A stretch of 47,367 bases of DNA from Ignavibacteriales bacterium (lineage in GTDB: Bacteria; Bacteroidota; Ignavibacteria; Ignavibacteriales; SURF-24), in the NCBI GenBank assembly GCA_003599415.1, contig QZKB01000118.1:1-47367 (forward strand), given 5' to 3'. How positions within the stretch are numbered: the stretch's first letter is position 1; each line of letters begins with the position of its first letter. Below, piece after piece: positions 1 to 7,788 of this stretch. Under the pieces are notes generated by a model, which saw only the letters and a list, made by a program, of their open reading frames with translations, did not search any database and was not told the origin of the DNA. Position numbers and translations under genes: made by a program.

Positions 1-1341
1 GAAAAAATAGAACCGTTACTTAAGCATATCGGTAAGAAAGAGCATTATATACATATGTTTAATGTACACTTGATTGGAAGATTACTATTTAGGGAAGTAT
101 TTGGTTATAATTTTGATAAAGATATTTCTGAAGATCAATGGACAGAAATTGCTTATTCCCATGACCTTGCTTATCCAATTGAAGCAATTGAGGAAGAATT
201 AAAAGCTTTTTTAGAGGTTTATTTTAATAAAGGTAATACACCTCGAATAATTATTTCAAAAGAATTATTATATACATATGGAAATTTTTTAACTAATCTA
301 CCTATTTTAATTAATAATTCAGCTGAGGTGATGGAAATTGGAGAGTCACAATTAACAAAATCAGAACTACTTGAAGATTTAGTATTAAGTAGCCTGTATA
401 ATCTAACAGATCATGCAGTTATTTCAGCTCTATTTGTTCTTCACGCTAATAATAGAGTTGATAAATATACGATCGCAATCCCAATATTATTACATAATTT
501 ACATCAGTGGAAGTACTTTGCAATAAGGGAATTGCATCAAATTATAGAAAATGCGCAGACTTCTATTGAGGAAGTAGATGCTGGAGGAGAGACCCAGTAT
601 TCAATTTTACAAGAATATAAGTTTGTTAATTTTATTATTGAAAAAAGATGTAAAAGAGAAGTATTAAATAATAGGAATTCAATAATTGCGTTTTTAAAAA
701 GTTATAAAATAGCATTACAATCCTTACAAATAAAAATAGAAAAGAATACTAGACCATTAGTGCAACTTACTTTTATATTGGCTTTTTCCGATTTCCTTCA
801 CGAATGGGGTCGTCTAATTTATCAGGACAAAGGTATTGTTTCGATGGGGTTAAGAATAAAGGCAATTGAAAATAATATTATTGAACTAATATGCCCATAT
901 TTAGATATAAATAATTTATATTTAGAGACTTCAGATTCTGATTATTTGGAATTCATTTTGAAACATAACACTGAACTTGCAACTAAAGAAGTTAAACTAG
1001 CACCCCCTAAATCTAGTACGAAATCCTGGAAAAATATTAATAAAAAAATTGAGGAAGATATTTTTAAATATAAATCAGAAAAGAATTTATTTGATGATAA
1101 ATTATTCAAAAATAAAGAGCAAACTAGAGAACCAAATGGTGATTTTTTATGGGAAGAGTATATTAGAAGTGCTTTATACAAATTATTCATATTTAAGTTA
1201 AGGGAATTTACACACAAGTTCCTCTATAATGGTGGAAATATGGAATTTAGGGGTTTATATAATTTTAAAAAAGATTTAATAAAAGTTAGATGGAATGGTA
1301 TCAAAGATGTCGGAGGAGAATTCATAATATGGCCGAAATAG
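1..1341 (+). CDS. HD-like superfamily protein, 5' end outside window (partial)
   Basis: The reading frame is open from base 1, so the gene starts upstream of the window; the first visible ATG at 55 is probably internal. Just before it the frame encodes HYIHMFNVHLIG, which looks like the first His-containing helix of HD-type metal-dependent proteins. Numbered from the ATG at 55, an HD pair lies in HDLAYPIE (H36, D37), a DH pair at 119-120 and an HN pair near 147-148, in the order expected of an HD-like helical domain. The remaining roughly 250 residues are polar, rich in Asn, Ile and Lys, and I do not recognise them. No membrane segment or signal peptide is visible. The stop overlaps the start of the radical SAM gene by 13 bases, which suggests coupled translation. 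Catalytic activity, whether phosphohydrolase or none, is not established. Confidence 0.6.
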   Translation, partial: EKIEPLLKHIGKKEHYIHMFNVHLIGRLLFREVFGYNFDKDISEDQWTEIAYSHDLAYPIEAIEEELKAFLEVYFNKGNTPRIIISKELLYTYGNFLTNLPILINNSAEVMEIGESQLTKSELLEDLVLSSLYNLTDHAVISALFVLHANNRVDKYTIAIPILLHNLHQWKYFAIRELHQIIENAQTSIEEVDAGGETQYSILQEYKFVNFIIEKRCKREVLNNRNSIIAFLKSYKIALQSLQIKIEKNTRPLVQLTFILAFSDFLHEWGRLIYQDKGIVSMGLRIKAIENNIIELICPYLDINNLYLETSDSDYLEFILKHNTELATKEVKLAPPKSSTKSWKNINKKIEEDIFKYKSEKNLFDDKLFKNKEQTREPNGDFLWEEYIRSALYKLFIFKLREFTHKFLYNGGNMEFRGLYNFKKDLIKVRWNGIKDVGGEFIIWPK

Positions 1342-2963
1342 TTGTTTTGACAAAAATACCCCGCAGAGAAATATCTTATTTTAAAGATAATGGTGAATCA
1401 TTATCATTGGCTTATTTAGCCTCATTCTTACGTCAAAATGGTTATATTGTTCATATATTTGACGCAGCACTTGAAGGTTTATCAGTCGTTGAAGCTCAAA
1501 ATAAATTACTGATCTTGGCAACGAGTTTGGAGCCTATTGTTATAGGGTTTACAATCGCTGATATGACCTTTATTAATCCAACAATTGATACAATAAAATT
1601 TCTGCGAAAAAATTTTGTAACTTCACATTTAACAATGGGTGGTCATTCACCTACATTTAACTATAAGGAAATATTTAAATTATGTCCTGAATTAGACTCA
1701 ATAATAAGATTTGAAGGAGAAGTCCCTTTATTAAAATTGTGTGATTCTATAAAAAATAAACTTGATTGGAAGAAATTACCTAATTTAAGTTATTCTTCTT
1801 TTGGTAAGATTCAAGAGAATTTACCAACACACTTAATTGAAAACCTAGATATGCTTCCATTTCCTGCAAGAGATTATACAAAATATATAATAAATAAATA
1901 TCCAGATATAGCTATAGTACCGTTAGCAGGAAGTAGAGGTTGTTTTAGAAATTGTGGGTTTTGTTCCATTAGAAAATTTTATGATATTCCTCTAGGGAAA
2001 CCTTGGCGACCAAGAGACATCAAGAACGTAGTTGAAGAAATAGTTGATTTGAAAGAGAATATCCCATTTCTAAAAGAAGTTGTTTTTATTGATGATAACT
2101 TCACGGGACCAGAAAAAAATAAAATTGATAGAATGAATAACTTATTAGAAGAGTTTAAAAAAAATAATATAAAAATCATGTTAGCTATCTCGGATCGAGC
2201 TGATAATATAACTGACGATATAGCTCAAGTGTGGTTTAATTTGGGTGTGAGATTAGTATTAATTGGATTGGAATCAGCTTCAAATAAACTATTAAAGAAA
2301 TTTAACAAAGAAATATCTATTCAAAATCAAATTGACGCTATAAATATTCTTGATAGATATAACATTGACACCGCAATATCTTTTATAAATTTTACACCTT
2401 GGTCCACAATAGATGATATAGAAAATAATGTCAAACATTTCTCATCATTGAATATCAATATGATCCAAGGACTTTTGAACAAATATCAAATATACGATGG
2501 AACTCCACTTGCTGAAGAATTAAGAAGTAATAGACAGGTTATTGGTGAGTATCCGAATTTTTCATATATATCATTAGATGAGAGAGTTGATAAATTATAT
2601 GATTTAATACATAGTAGTTTTAATCCTTTTCTAGAAATAGCATATAAGTTAAAACTAACCGAAAGAAAGATTAGAATACTATTATTTGATTCACAAATTA
2701 AAAATCAGGTGTTATTGGAAAATGAAATTAAAGAACATAAAAAACGTTTTCAAACTATCACAAAAATCATTATGGACACAATTGCAGATGCATTTACAAT
2801 TGGTATCCAAATTGTAAAAAGTAATAATTATATATCTAGTGAAGAAGAAAGTACTTTTAAAAAATATGTTGAAGAAAAGAGTATAGAGTGTTTAAGAGTA
2901 ATTGATTGGTTTAGTGATTTATGTCCAATATTTAATTACTCAGAAAAACAGATAAAATTATAA
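1329..2963 (+). CDS. B12-binding-domain radical SAM protein
   Basis: This is a cobalamin-type radical SAM enzyme of 545 residues. Residues 1-135 form a Rossmann-like B12-binding region (SLAYLASFLRQNGY, then VIGFTIADMT and MGGHSPTF). The radical SAM core follows, with the 4Fe-4S motif C205-x3-C209-x2-C212 in SRGCFRNCGFC and a WRPRD segment after it. The roughly 150 residues past the barrel are unassigned. I prefer the ATG at 1329 to one at 1290: GGAGGAG at 1312-1318 is well placed, and MAEIVVL resembles the usual N-terminus of the family. Members methylate unactivated carbons or rearrange substrates; the substrate cannot be read from sequence. The gene overlaps the HD-like gene and is followed 17 bases later by a small peptide gene, so peptide modification is one possibility. 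Class B methyltransferases for lipids or cofactors are the main alternative. Confidence 0.85.
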   Translation: MAEIVVLTKIPRREISYFKDNGESLSLAYLASFLRQNGYIVHIFDAALEGLSVVEAQNKLLILATSLEPIVIGFTIADMTFINPTIDTIKFLRKNFVTSHLTMGGHSPTFNYKEIFKLCPELDSIIRFEGEVPLLKLCDSIKNKLDWKKLPNLSYSSFGKIQENLPTHLIENLDMLPFPARDYTKYIINKYPDIAIVPLAGSRGCFRNCGFCSIRKFYDIPLGKPWRPRDIKNVVEEIVDLKENIPFLKEVVFIDDNFTGPEKNKIDRMNNLLEEFKKNNIKIMLAISDRADNITDDIAQVWFNLGVRLVLIGLESASNKLLKKFNKEISIQNQIDAINILDRYNIDTAISFINFTPWSTIDDIENNVKHFSSLNINMIQGLLNKYQIYDGTPLAEELRSNRQVIGEYPNFSYISLDERVDKLYDLIHSSFNPFLEIAYKLKLTERKIRILLFDSQIKNQVLLENEIKEHKKRFQTITKIIMDTIADAFTIGIQIVKSNNYISSEEESTFKKYVEEKSIECLRVIDWFSDLCPIFNYSEKQIKL

Positions 2964-2980
2964 ATGATAAAGAGGTAAAA

Positions 2981-3217
2981 ATGAAAGAAGACTATCAGAA
3001 AGAAACGATTCAATTTATTAATGAATTTAATATAATTGTTGATTCTCAGAAACGGAGACAATTTTTTCTCAATCCTGAATTGTTCCTTCAAAAAGAAGGT
3101 TTTACAATTGATAACGAAAGAATACGTATTCTTCGCAATATATTTGGGAAGGATAGGGAAAGAATTAGAAAAGAAATTGATGAAAAATTAGTGTTGTGTT
3201 CTTCATCAGGTTTTTAA
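2981..3217 (+). CDS. small peptide, possible radical SAM substrate
   Basis: This is a 78-residue protein with a good ribosome binding site (AGAGG about eight bases before the ATG). The first 72 residues are highly charged and probably helical. The stretch FFLNPELFLQKEGF (28-41) has the F-x3-P-x3-L-x3-G spacing seen in NHLP-type leader peptides. The last six residues, CSSSGF (73-78), differ sharply in composition and contain the only Cys, as a short core peptide would. It lies 17 bases after the radical SAM gene and 18 bases before livH. I do not recognise a family with certainty. A RiPP precursor is an inference from size, tail composition and neighbour; a small regulatory or partner protein of the radical SAM enzyme is an alternative. 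Confidence 0.6.
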   Translation: MKEDYQKETIQFINEFNIIVDSQKRRQFFLNPELFLQKEGFTIDNERIRILRNIFGKDRERIRKEIDEKLVLCSSSGF

Positions 3218-3235
3218 TCGTCTATGTGTGTGTAG

Positions 3236-4114
3236 ATGATTTGGCAAATAATAATTAACATTCTATATACTGCAAGCATGTATATCTTGTTTACACTCAG
3301 TATTCAAATAGTATATAGAACGACTTTACTATTACTTTTTTCACACGCGATAGTATTTAGTGCTGGGGCCTACATTACTTATTTCTTAAATCAATTATTT
3401 AACATTCCTTTATTGAACTCAATAATATTAACAATACCTTCTATTTGCCTACTTGGTATCTTATTGGAGATTGGCATTTACAAACCTTTACGTCAGAGAA
3501 AAGCTAACTCAATTATACTTATGTTATCTTCACTTGGCACCTTTATTGTGCTTCAAAATTTAATCTCAATGTTATTTGGTGATGACACAAAATCCATACG
3601 CACCTGGGAGGTGAGAGAAGGAATTCAGGTTTGGGGAGCATATATTACTCCGGTGCAGATAATTATTATTGGGGTGAGTATGACTCTCTTGATACTGGTT
3701 GCCGGATACTTGATGCTGGATAAGAGAGGGAAAGCAATGAGAGCGGTTGCGGCGGATAAGGAACTTGCAAGGCTTTGCGGAATTAATAGTGACAGGATTA
3801 TTTTTCTTTCATTTGCAATTGGCTCTGCACTTGCTGGAATTGCAGGTATACTTGTAGCATTAGATGTTGATATGACTCCTACTATGGGAATGAATATGCT
3901 TATGATGGGAGTAGTGGTAATGATAATAGGCGGAGTGGGATCAATATGGGGAATTGTACTTGGCTCACTGCTGCTTGCATTTGCACAAAACTTTGGTGTG
4001 TGGTATATAAGTTCTCAGTGGCAGGATGCGATTGCATTTGGAATATTACTGATATTCTTACTGTTCAAACCCGAGGGATTTTTCGGGAAGAAGATAAGAA
4101 AGGCAGAAGTATAG
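3236..4114 (+). CDS. livH: branched-chain amino acid ABC transporter permease LivH
   Basis: This is an inner-membrane permease of 292 residues, the normal length for LivH, with about eight hydrophobic segments. The C-terminal half is typical of the family: KRGKAMRAVAADKELARLCGI is the cytoplasmic coupling loop that contacts the ATPases, followed by a GSALAGIAGILVAL helix and the MIIGGVGSIWGIVLGSL signature. The N-terminal third is more divergent: SHAIVFSAGAYITYF stands where most members have a NFAHGEFYMLGAY-like stretch. Bases up to about 3600 are also visibly more AT-rich than those after. Its partner permease livM lies 2 kb downstream beyond an AbiE pair. No periplasmic binding-protein gene is in the window, so the substrate (Leu/Ile/Val or another amino acid, amide or urea) is open. 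Confidence 0.88.
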   Translation: MIWQIIINILYTASMYILFTLSIQIVYRTTLLLLFSHAIVFSAGAYITYFLNQLFNIPLLNSIILTIPSICLLGILLEIGIYKPLRQRKANSIILMLSSLGTFIVLQNLISMLFGDDTKSIRTWEVREGIQVWGAYITPVQIIIIGVSMTLLILVAGYLMLDKRGKAMRAVAADKELARLCGINSDRIIFLSFAIGSALAGIAGILVALDVDMTPTMGMNMLMMGVVVMIIGGVGSIWGIVLGSLLLAFAQNFGVWYISSQWQDAIAFGILLIFLLFKPEGFFGKKIRKAEV

Positions 4115-4144
4115 AAGCCCCCTAAATCCCCCCAAGGGGGACTT
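4115..4144 (+). repeat. C-rich/G-rich palindromic intergenic element
   Basis: Directly after the livH stop codon lies an imperfect inverted repeat: AAGCCCCCT pairs with AGGGGGACTT around a CCCCCC-containing centre. Elements of this type are common between genes in Bacteroidota/Chlorobi-group genomes. It could fold as a hairpin and act as a weak terminator, but no T-run follows, so I call it a repeat. Confidence 0.6.
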
Positions 4145-4168
4145 AAAGTGACTGAATTTTCTGGAAGT

Positions 4169-4236
4169 TTGAATGGATGAATGACTGAATGGATGATGAT
4201 TGAATGGATGAATGATTGACTGGTGGATGAATGATT
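4169..4236. repeat. short tandem repeat based on TGAATGGATGA
   Basis: About 68 bases are built from imperfect copies of TGAATGGATGAATGA and shorter pieces of it (four to five units). The repeat lies in the 330-base stretch between livH and the AbiEi gene. After it, up to about 4290, comes a GTCATT-containing segment that looks like intergenic repeat debris. No gene is visible in this stretch. Confidence 0.7.
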
Positions 4237-4352
4237 TTAAGTGGCCATTCGTAGTCATTTGGCTTCGCCGTCATTTATAATCAAAAAGAAGTCATTCAAT
4301 TGAATTTGAAAATGTATTGGTTGGTTACTATCTTAATGATGTTCTATATTAG

Positions 4353-4379
4353 AAATGTGAGCTGAAAACTCACACATTT
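4353..4379 (+). promoter_or_regulatory. inverted repeat, possible AbiEi operator
   Basis: AAATGTGAG, a seven-base spacer, and CTCACACATTT form an inverted repeat about 65 bases before the AbiEi start. A further CTCACATT half-copy lies at 4434-4441, just before the ATG. AbiEi antitoxins are known to repress their own operons by binding inverted repeats. The assignment here rests on position and symmetry only. Confidence 0.4.
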
Positions 4380-4444
4380 AATATGTATCATCATGTTTCC
4401 GATTTAAATTGAATATTATTTAGCGAGTATCAACTCACATTCTT

Positions 4445-5260
4445 ATGAAAAAGCATATTTCCTATCGATCATCTGAACTACTTAATTTGCTGCTGCAAAA
4501 GGAGATGAATTTTTTTACTCCAGTTGATGCAATAAAGATGCTTAGTAATAGTGATCCTGTAGCAGTACGTAGATTATTAAGTGATATGACCAAAAGAGGG
4601 TTGATAATGAGGATTAAAGATGGATTATATTCAATAATCCCTTATGAAAAGGATCCGGAAAATTATCTACCTAACTGGCATCTTGTAGCTGATGCATTAA
4701 TGAGTCAGCAAAAATACTATATAGGATTTTATAGCGCATTAGATATTCATGGATTAATAACTCAGCCTTCATTAACAGAGCAAATTGTTACCGAGAAGCA
4801 GATTATACCTAAAACCAGAATAGTAAAAAATGTAAAGTTTGAATTCATTACAATGGGCAGCAGTTTTTTTGGATATGAAAAAACCTGGATAGATGATTTT
4901 CATAAAATACATTGCAGTGACCTTGAGAAAACCATATTGGATTGTTTATATTTGCCGGGCAAGGCAAATGGAATTAATGAAATTGTTAAAGCAATGGTTA
5001 GAGTAATAGATAAACTTAATAAAGAGAAACTGTTATTGTATTTGGAGAAGTTTAATGCACCTTCAATCTATAAAAGACTGGGATTTATTTTACAACATTT
5101 GGATAAGCATAAGGATTTAACTGAAAGATTAAGCATAGAAAGTAAAAGCTCGTATGTAGTGCTTGATCCATCCCTACCGAAGCGAGGCAAACATAATTCG
5201 CGATGGAGAATAATTGATAATCTCGGAATAGAGCAAGTACTGGAATCCTTACTTACATAA
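4445..5260 (+). CDS. AbiEi-family antitoxin (type IV toxin-antitoxin)
   Basis: This is a 271-residue protein with an N-terminal winged-helix region (about 8-65, including DPVAVRRLLSDMTKRGLI and a GLYSIIP wing) and the AbiEi C-terminal domain starting near WHLVADALM. In known AbiE systems this protein represses the operon and counteracts the AbiEii nucleotidyltransferase toxin without direct binding (type IV). The stop TAA at 5258-5260 is immediately followed by the ATG of the toxin gene, the usual tight coupling. The pair sits between livH and livM, which are normally adjacent, so it is probably an insertion. An inverted repeat upstream may be its operator. Confidence 0.85.
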   Translation: MKKHISYRSSELLNLLLQKEMNFFTPVDAIKMLSNSDPVAVRRLLSDMTKRGLIMRIKDGLYSIIPYEKDPENYLPNWHLVADALMSQQKYYIGFYSALDIHGLITQPSLTEQIVTEKQIIPKTRIVKNVKFEFITMGSSFFGYEKTWIDDFHKIHCSDLEKTILDCLYLPGKANGINEIVKAMVRVIDKLNKEKLLLYLEKFNAPSIYKRLGFILQHLDKHKDLTERLSIESKSSYVVLDPSLPKRGKHNSRWRIIDNLGIEQVLESLLT

Positions 5261-6064
5261 ATGATAAAACCCGGAGAAATACAACAAATAGCAAACAGAT
5301 TGGGTATAAGAGATACCCAGATTGAGAAAGACTATGTGATTGGATGGATACTACGAGGTATATCAAATAATGAATATCTGAAATTGCATTTGATTTTTAA
5401 GGGTGGAACTGCTCTAAGAAAAATATATTTTCAGGAATATCGCTTGTCCGAAGATCTTGATTTTACTTTTTGGGGAACTGATTTTAACATCGAAGAAATA
5501 AGAAATCATTTTGAAGAATTGATTAAGTGGATTGCTAAAGAGGCAAGGATAACATTAAGCATTCAGGATGAAAAAGAACATAAAACAGGAAATTATAATT
5601 TCTATTTAAGTTATTCAGGTCCATTAGGCGGAGCAGGTACAAGGAAAAGTGTTAAAGTTGATATAGCAAACGATGAACTACTTTGTGATGATCCCAAGGA
5701 ATTACAGGTTATTAATGAGTATTCTGATTTAAAAGAAAACTCCGGCATTTTGTGCTACACTTTAAATGAAATCATTACGGAAAAAATGAGGTCACTTATG
5801 CAAAGAACGATGCCAAGAGATATATATGATATCTGGTATCTGTTTGAAGTAGAGGGCAAAGATATATCTGATTATCTATGTAATTTCAAAAAGAAAACTG
5901 AATTCAAAAAACTTGATCCGGGAGATTTTATTGATTGTGTAAATGGTAAAAAGGAAATATTCCAGATGCAATGGGATAATCACCTGGTTAATCAAATTAA
6001 AGATGTGCCTGATTTTGAAGATGTATGGAGGAGATTAAGAAAACATTGGAAAAAATTTAAGTAA
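5261..6064 (+). CDS. AbiEii/AbiGii-family nucleotidyltransferase toxin
   Basis: This 267-residue protein has the DNA polymerase beta-like nucleotidyltransferase motifs of AbiEii: FKGGTALRK (46-54) followed by RLSEDLDF (61-68), which supplies the metal-binding aspartates, and a C-terminal helix with PRDIYDIWYL. The N-terminal EKDYVIGWILRGI is also typical. AbiEii homologues transfer nucleotides, in studied cases to tRNA, and cause growth arrest or abortive infection. All core motif residues appear intact, so the toxin is probably functional. Its start abuts the antitoxin stop. No terminator is visible between this gene and livM 60 bases on, so AbiE transcription may run into the liv genes. Confidence 0.87.
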   Translation: MIKPGEIQQIANRLGIRDTQIEKDYVIGWILRGISNNEYLKLHLIFKGGTALRKIYFQEYRLSEDLDFTFWGTDFNIEEIRNHFEELIKWIAKEARITLSIQDEKEHKTGNYNFYLSYSGPLGGAGTRKSVKVDIANDELLCDDPKELQVINEYSDLKENSGILCYTLNEIITEKMRSLMQRTMPRDIYDIWYLFEVEGKDISDYLCNFKKKTEFKKLDPGDFIDCVNGKKEIFQMQWDNHLVNQIKDVPDFEDVWRRLRKHWKKFK

Positions 6065-6124
6065 TTTGTTCATCGTTTAATGAATTATCTAATTTTATAT
6101 TTATCTGAATAAAAATTATTAATA

Positions 6125-7039
6125 ATGGAATACCTTTTACATATACTTATCCTGATTGGTATTTATACAATCCTCTCACTTTCATTAAACCTGCTGGTTG
6201 GATATACCGGAATTCTTTCTATTGCTCATGCAGCATTTTACGGAATAGGGGCCTATATTGCTGCTTTACTTGCATTAAAACTACAGACTCCTTTTTTATT
6301 AAATATAATACTCGCGGTTGCAGGCACTTCAATATTTGGTTTGCTGGTGGGATTCCCTTCATTAAGATTAAGAGATGATTATTTTGTAATTGCAACATTT
6401 GCTTTCCAGATAATTACTTTCAGCATATTAAACAATCTTGTAGATTTTACAGGCGGACCATTAGGATTGCCGGGAATACCGCAGCCGGTAATATTCGGAT
6501 ACGAGATTAATAGCCACCAGGAGTTTCTTGCTTTAACATTATTGTTTGTTCTTCTTACTTTTTTTATCTGCAAAAAAATTACCGATGCACCTTTCGGGCG
6601 GGTTTTAAAAGCCATAAGAGAAGATGAAGTTTTTACTAAGGCTGCGGGAAAAAATGTTTCGGCATTTAAATTACTTGTATTTATGATTGGAGCCGGATTG
6701 GCCGCAATTGCAGGAGTTATTTATGCTACATACATAACATACATTGATCCCACAAGTTTTACGATAATGGAATCTATATTTATTATTTCGATTGTAATAA
6801 TAGGTGGAGCAGGCAGTTTATGGGGACCTGTAGTCGGATCAGTAGTGCTTGTTGCCTTACCGGAACTGCTTAGATTTATTGGGCTGCCAAATTCAATTGC
6901 AGCAAATGTGAGACAGATTCTTTATGGCTCTCTCCTTGTAATATTCATGATGTGGAGACCGAAAGGATTCGTAGGTAAATATGAATTTGGAAACATAAAG
7001 ACTAAGATAAAAGTAAAGAAAAATAACAGTATGATTTAA
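6125..7039 (+). CDS. livM: branched-chain amino acid ABC transporter permease LivM
   Basis: This is the second inner-membrane permease, 304 residues with around nine hydrophobic segments. The N-terminal LNLLVGYTGILSIAHAAFYGIGAYIAALL is characteristic of LivM, as are the FPSLRLRDDYFVIATFAF segment, the coupling loop GRVLKAIREDEVFTKAAG, and IIGGAGSLWGPVVGS near the C-terminus. The tail (after KPKGFVGKYEF) is lysine-rich and cytoplasmic. The stop overlaps the livG start in TAATG, so livM, livG and livF form one transcription unit. It pairs with livH to make the membrane channel. Confidence 0.92.
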   Translation: MEYLLHILILIGIYTILSLSLNLLVGYTGILSIAHAAFYGIGAYIAALLALKLQTPFLLNIILAVAGTSIFGLLVGFPSLRLRDDYFVIATFAFQIITFSILNNLVDFTGGPLGLPGIPQPVIFGYEINSHQEFLALTLLFVLLTFFICKKITDAPFGRVLKAIREDEVFTKAAGKNVSAFKLLVFMIGAGLAAIAGVIYATYITYIDPTSFTIMESIFIISIVIIGGAGSLWGPVVGSVVLVALPELLRFIGLPNSIAANVRQILYGSLLVIFMMWRPKGFVGKYEFGNIKTKIKVKKNNSMI

Positions 7040-7788
7040 TGCTTTTACAACTAAAAAATATAAGCAAGAGTTTTGACGGTACAAGAGCTGTTAATAATTT
7101 TTCCTGCGTAATTGAGGATAGAAACATCATTGGATTAATAGGTCCTAACGGTGCAGGCAAAACCACTTTATTCAATATCCTTTCTGGATTTCTTGAGAGT
7201 GATAAAGGAGAGATTGCTTTTAATGGAAAAAACATAAACCGAATGACTCCCTATAATATTACACTTTCCGGAATTTCCAGGACTTTCCAGGATTTAAGAC
7301 TTATCCGACAATTATCTGTAATTGAAAATGTACTTTTATGTTTTAAAGAGCAACCCGGTGAAATACTAAGAAAAATATTTTTTAAGAGCCGGTTAAGTGA
7401 AGAAACAGAGGCAAAAAATAAAGAAAAAGCACATACACTTTTACAATTTGCAGGGATTGATGAAAAGTACAATGAACCTGCAGGAAATTTATCTTACGGT
7501 CAGCAGAAACTTTTATCCATAGTATGCTGCCTTGCGGCAGAACCAAAGCTGATTCTGCTTGATGAACCTGTTGCAGGAATTCAGCCTGCAACGATTGAAA
7601 AAATTATTGAGATGCTGAAAGCATTAGTGAAACAGGGTACAACAATTTTCTTTATAGAACATAATATTAATTTTGTTATGCATATATCGGACAGAATTAT
7701 CGTAATGGATGAAGGAGAAAAAATTGCTGAAGGTTCACCTGCTGAGATTGCAGCAAATGCTGAAATACTTGAGGCCTATCTGTCATGA
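7039..7788 (+). CDS. livG: branched-chain amino acid ABC transporter ATP-binding protein LivG
   Basis: This is a cytoplasmic ATPase subunit of 249 residues. It has a Walker A GPNGAGKTTL (about 34-43), an LSYGQQKLL signature, a Walker B LILLDEPVAGIQP with the catalytic Glu, and the switch His in FFIEHNINFVM. The Pro/Ala-rich D-loop region and the EGSPAEIAANAEILEAYL tail are typical of LivG. The start is fixed by its one-base overlap with the livM stop, and the end overlaps livF by four bases (ATGA). It powers import with LivF. Confidence 0.93.
   Translation: MLLQLKNISKSFDGTRAVNNFSCVIEDRNIIGLIGPNGAGKTTLFNILSGFLESDKGEIAFNGKNINRMTPYNITLSGISRTFQDLRLIRQLSVIENVLLCFKEQPGEILRKIFFKSRLSEETEAKNKEKAHTLLQFAGIDEKYNEPAGNLSYGQQKLLSIVCCLAAEPKLILLDEPVAGIQPATIEKIIEMLKALVKQGTTIFFIEHNINFVMHISDRIIVMDEGEKIAEGSPAEIAANAEILEAYLS

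Noticed and set aside
2981-4114. The possibility that livH is truncated at its 5' end by the cassette
   Set aside because: The protein has 292 residues and about eight membrane segments, the full family length, so I treat it as intact with a divergent N-terminus.
4058-4258. A 66-codon minus-strand frame across the livH end
   Set aside because: It translates the tandem repeat and the palindromic element (HQSIIHPFNHH-like) and runs antisense into livH; there is no ribosome binding site.
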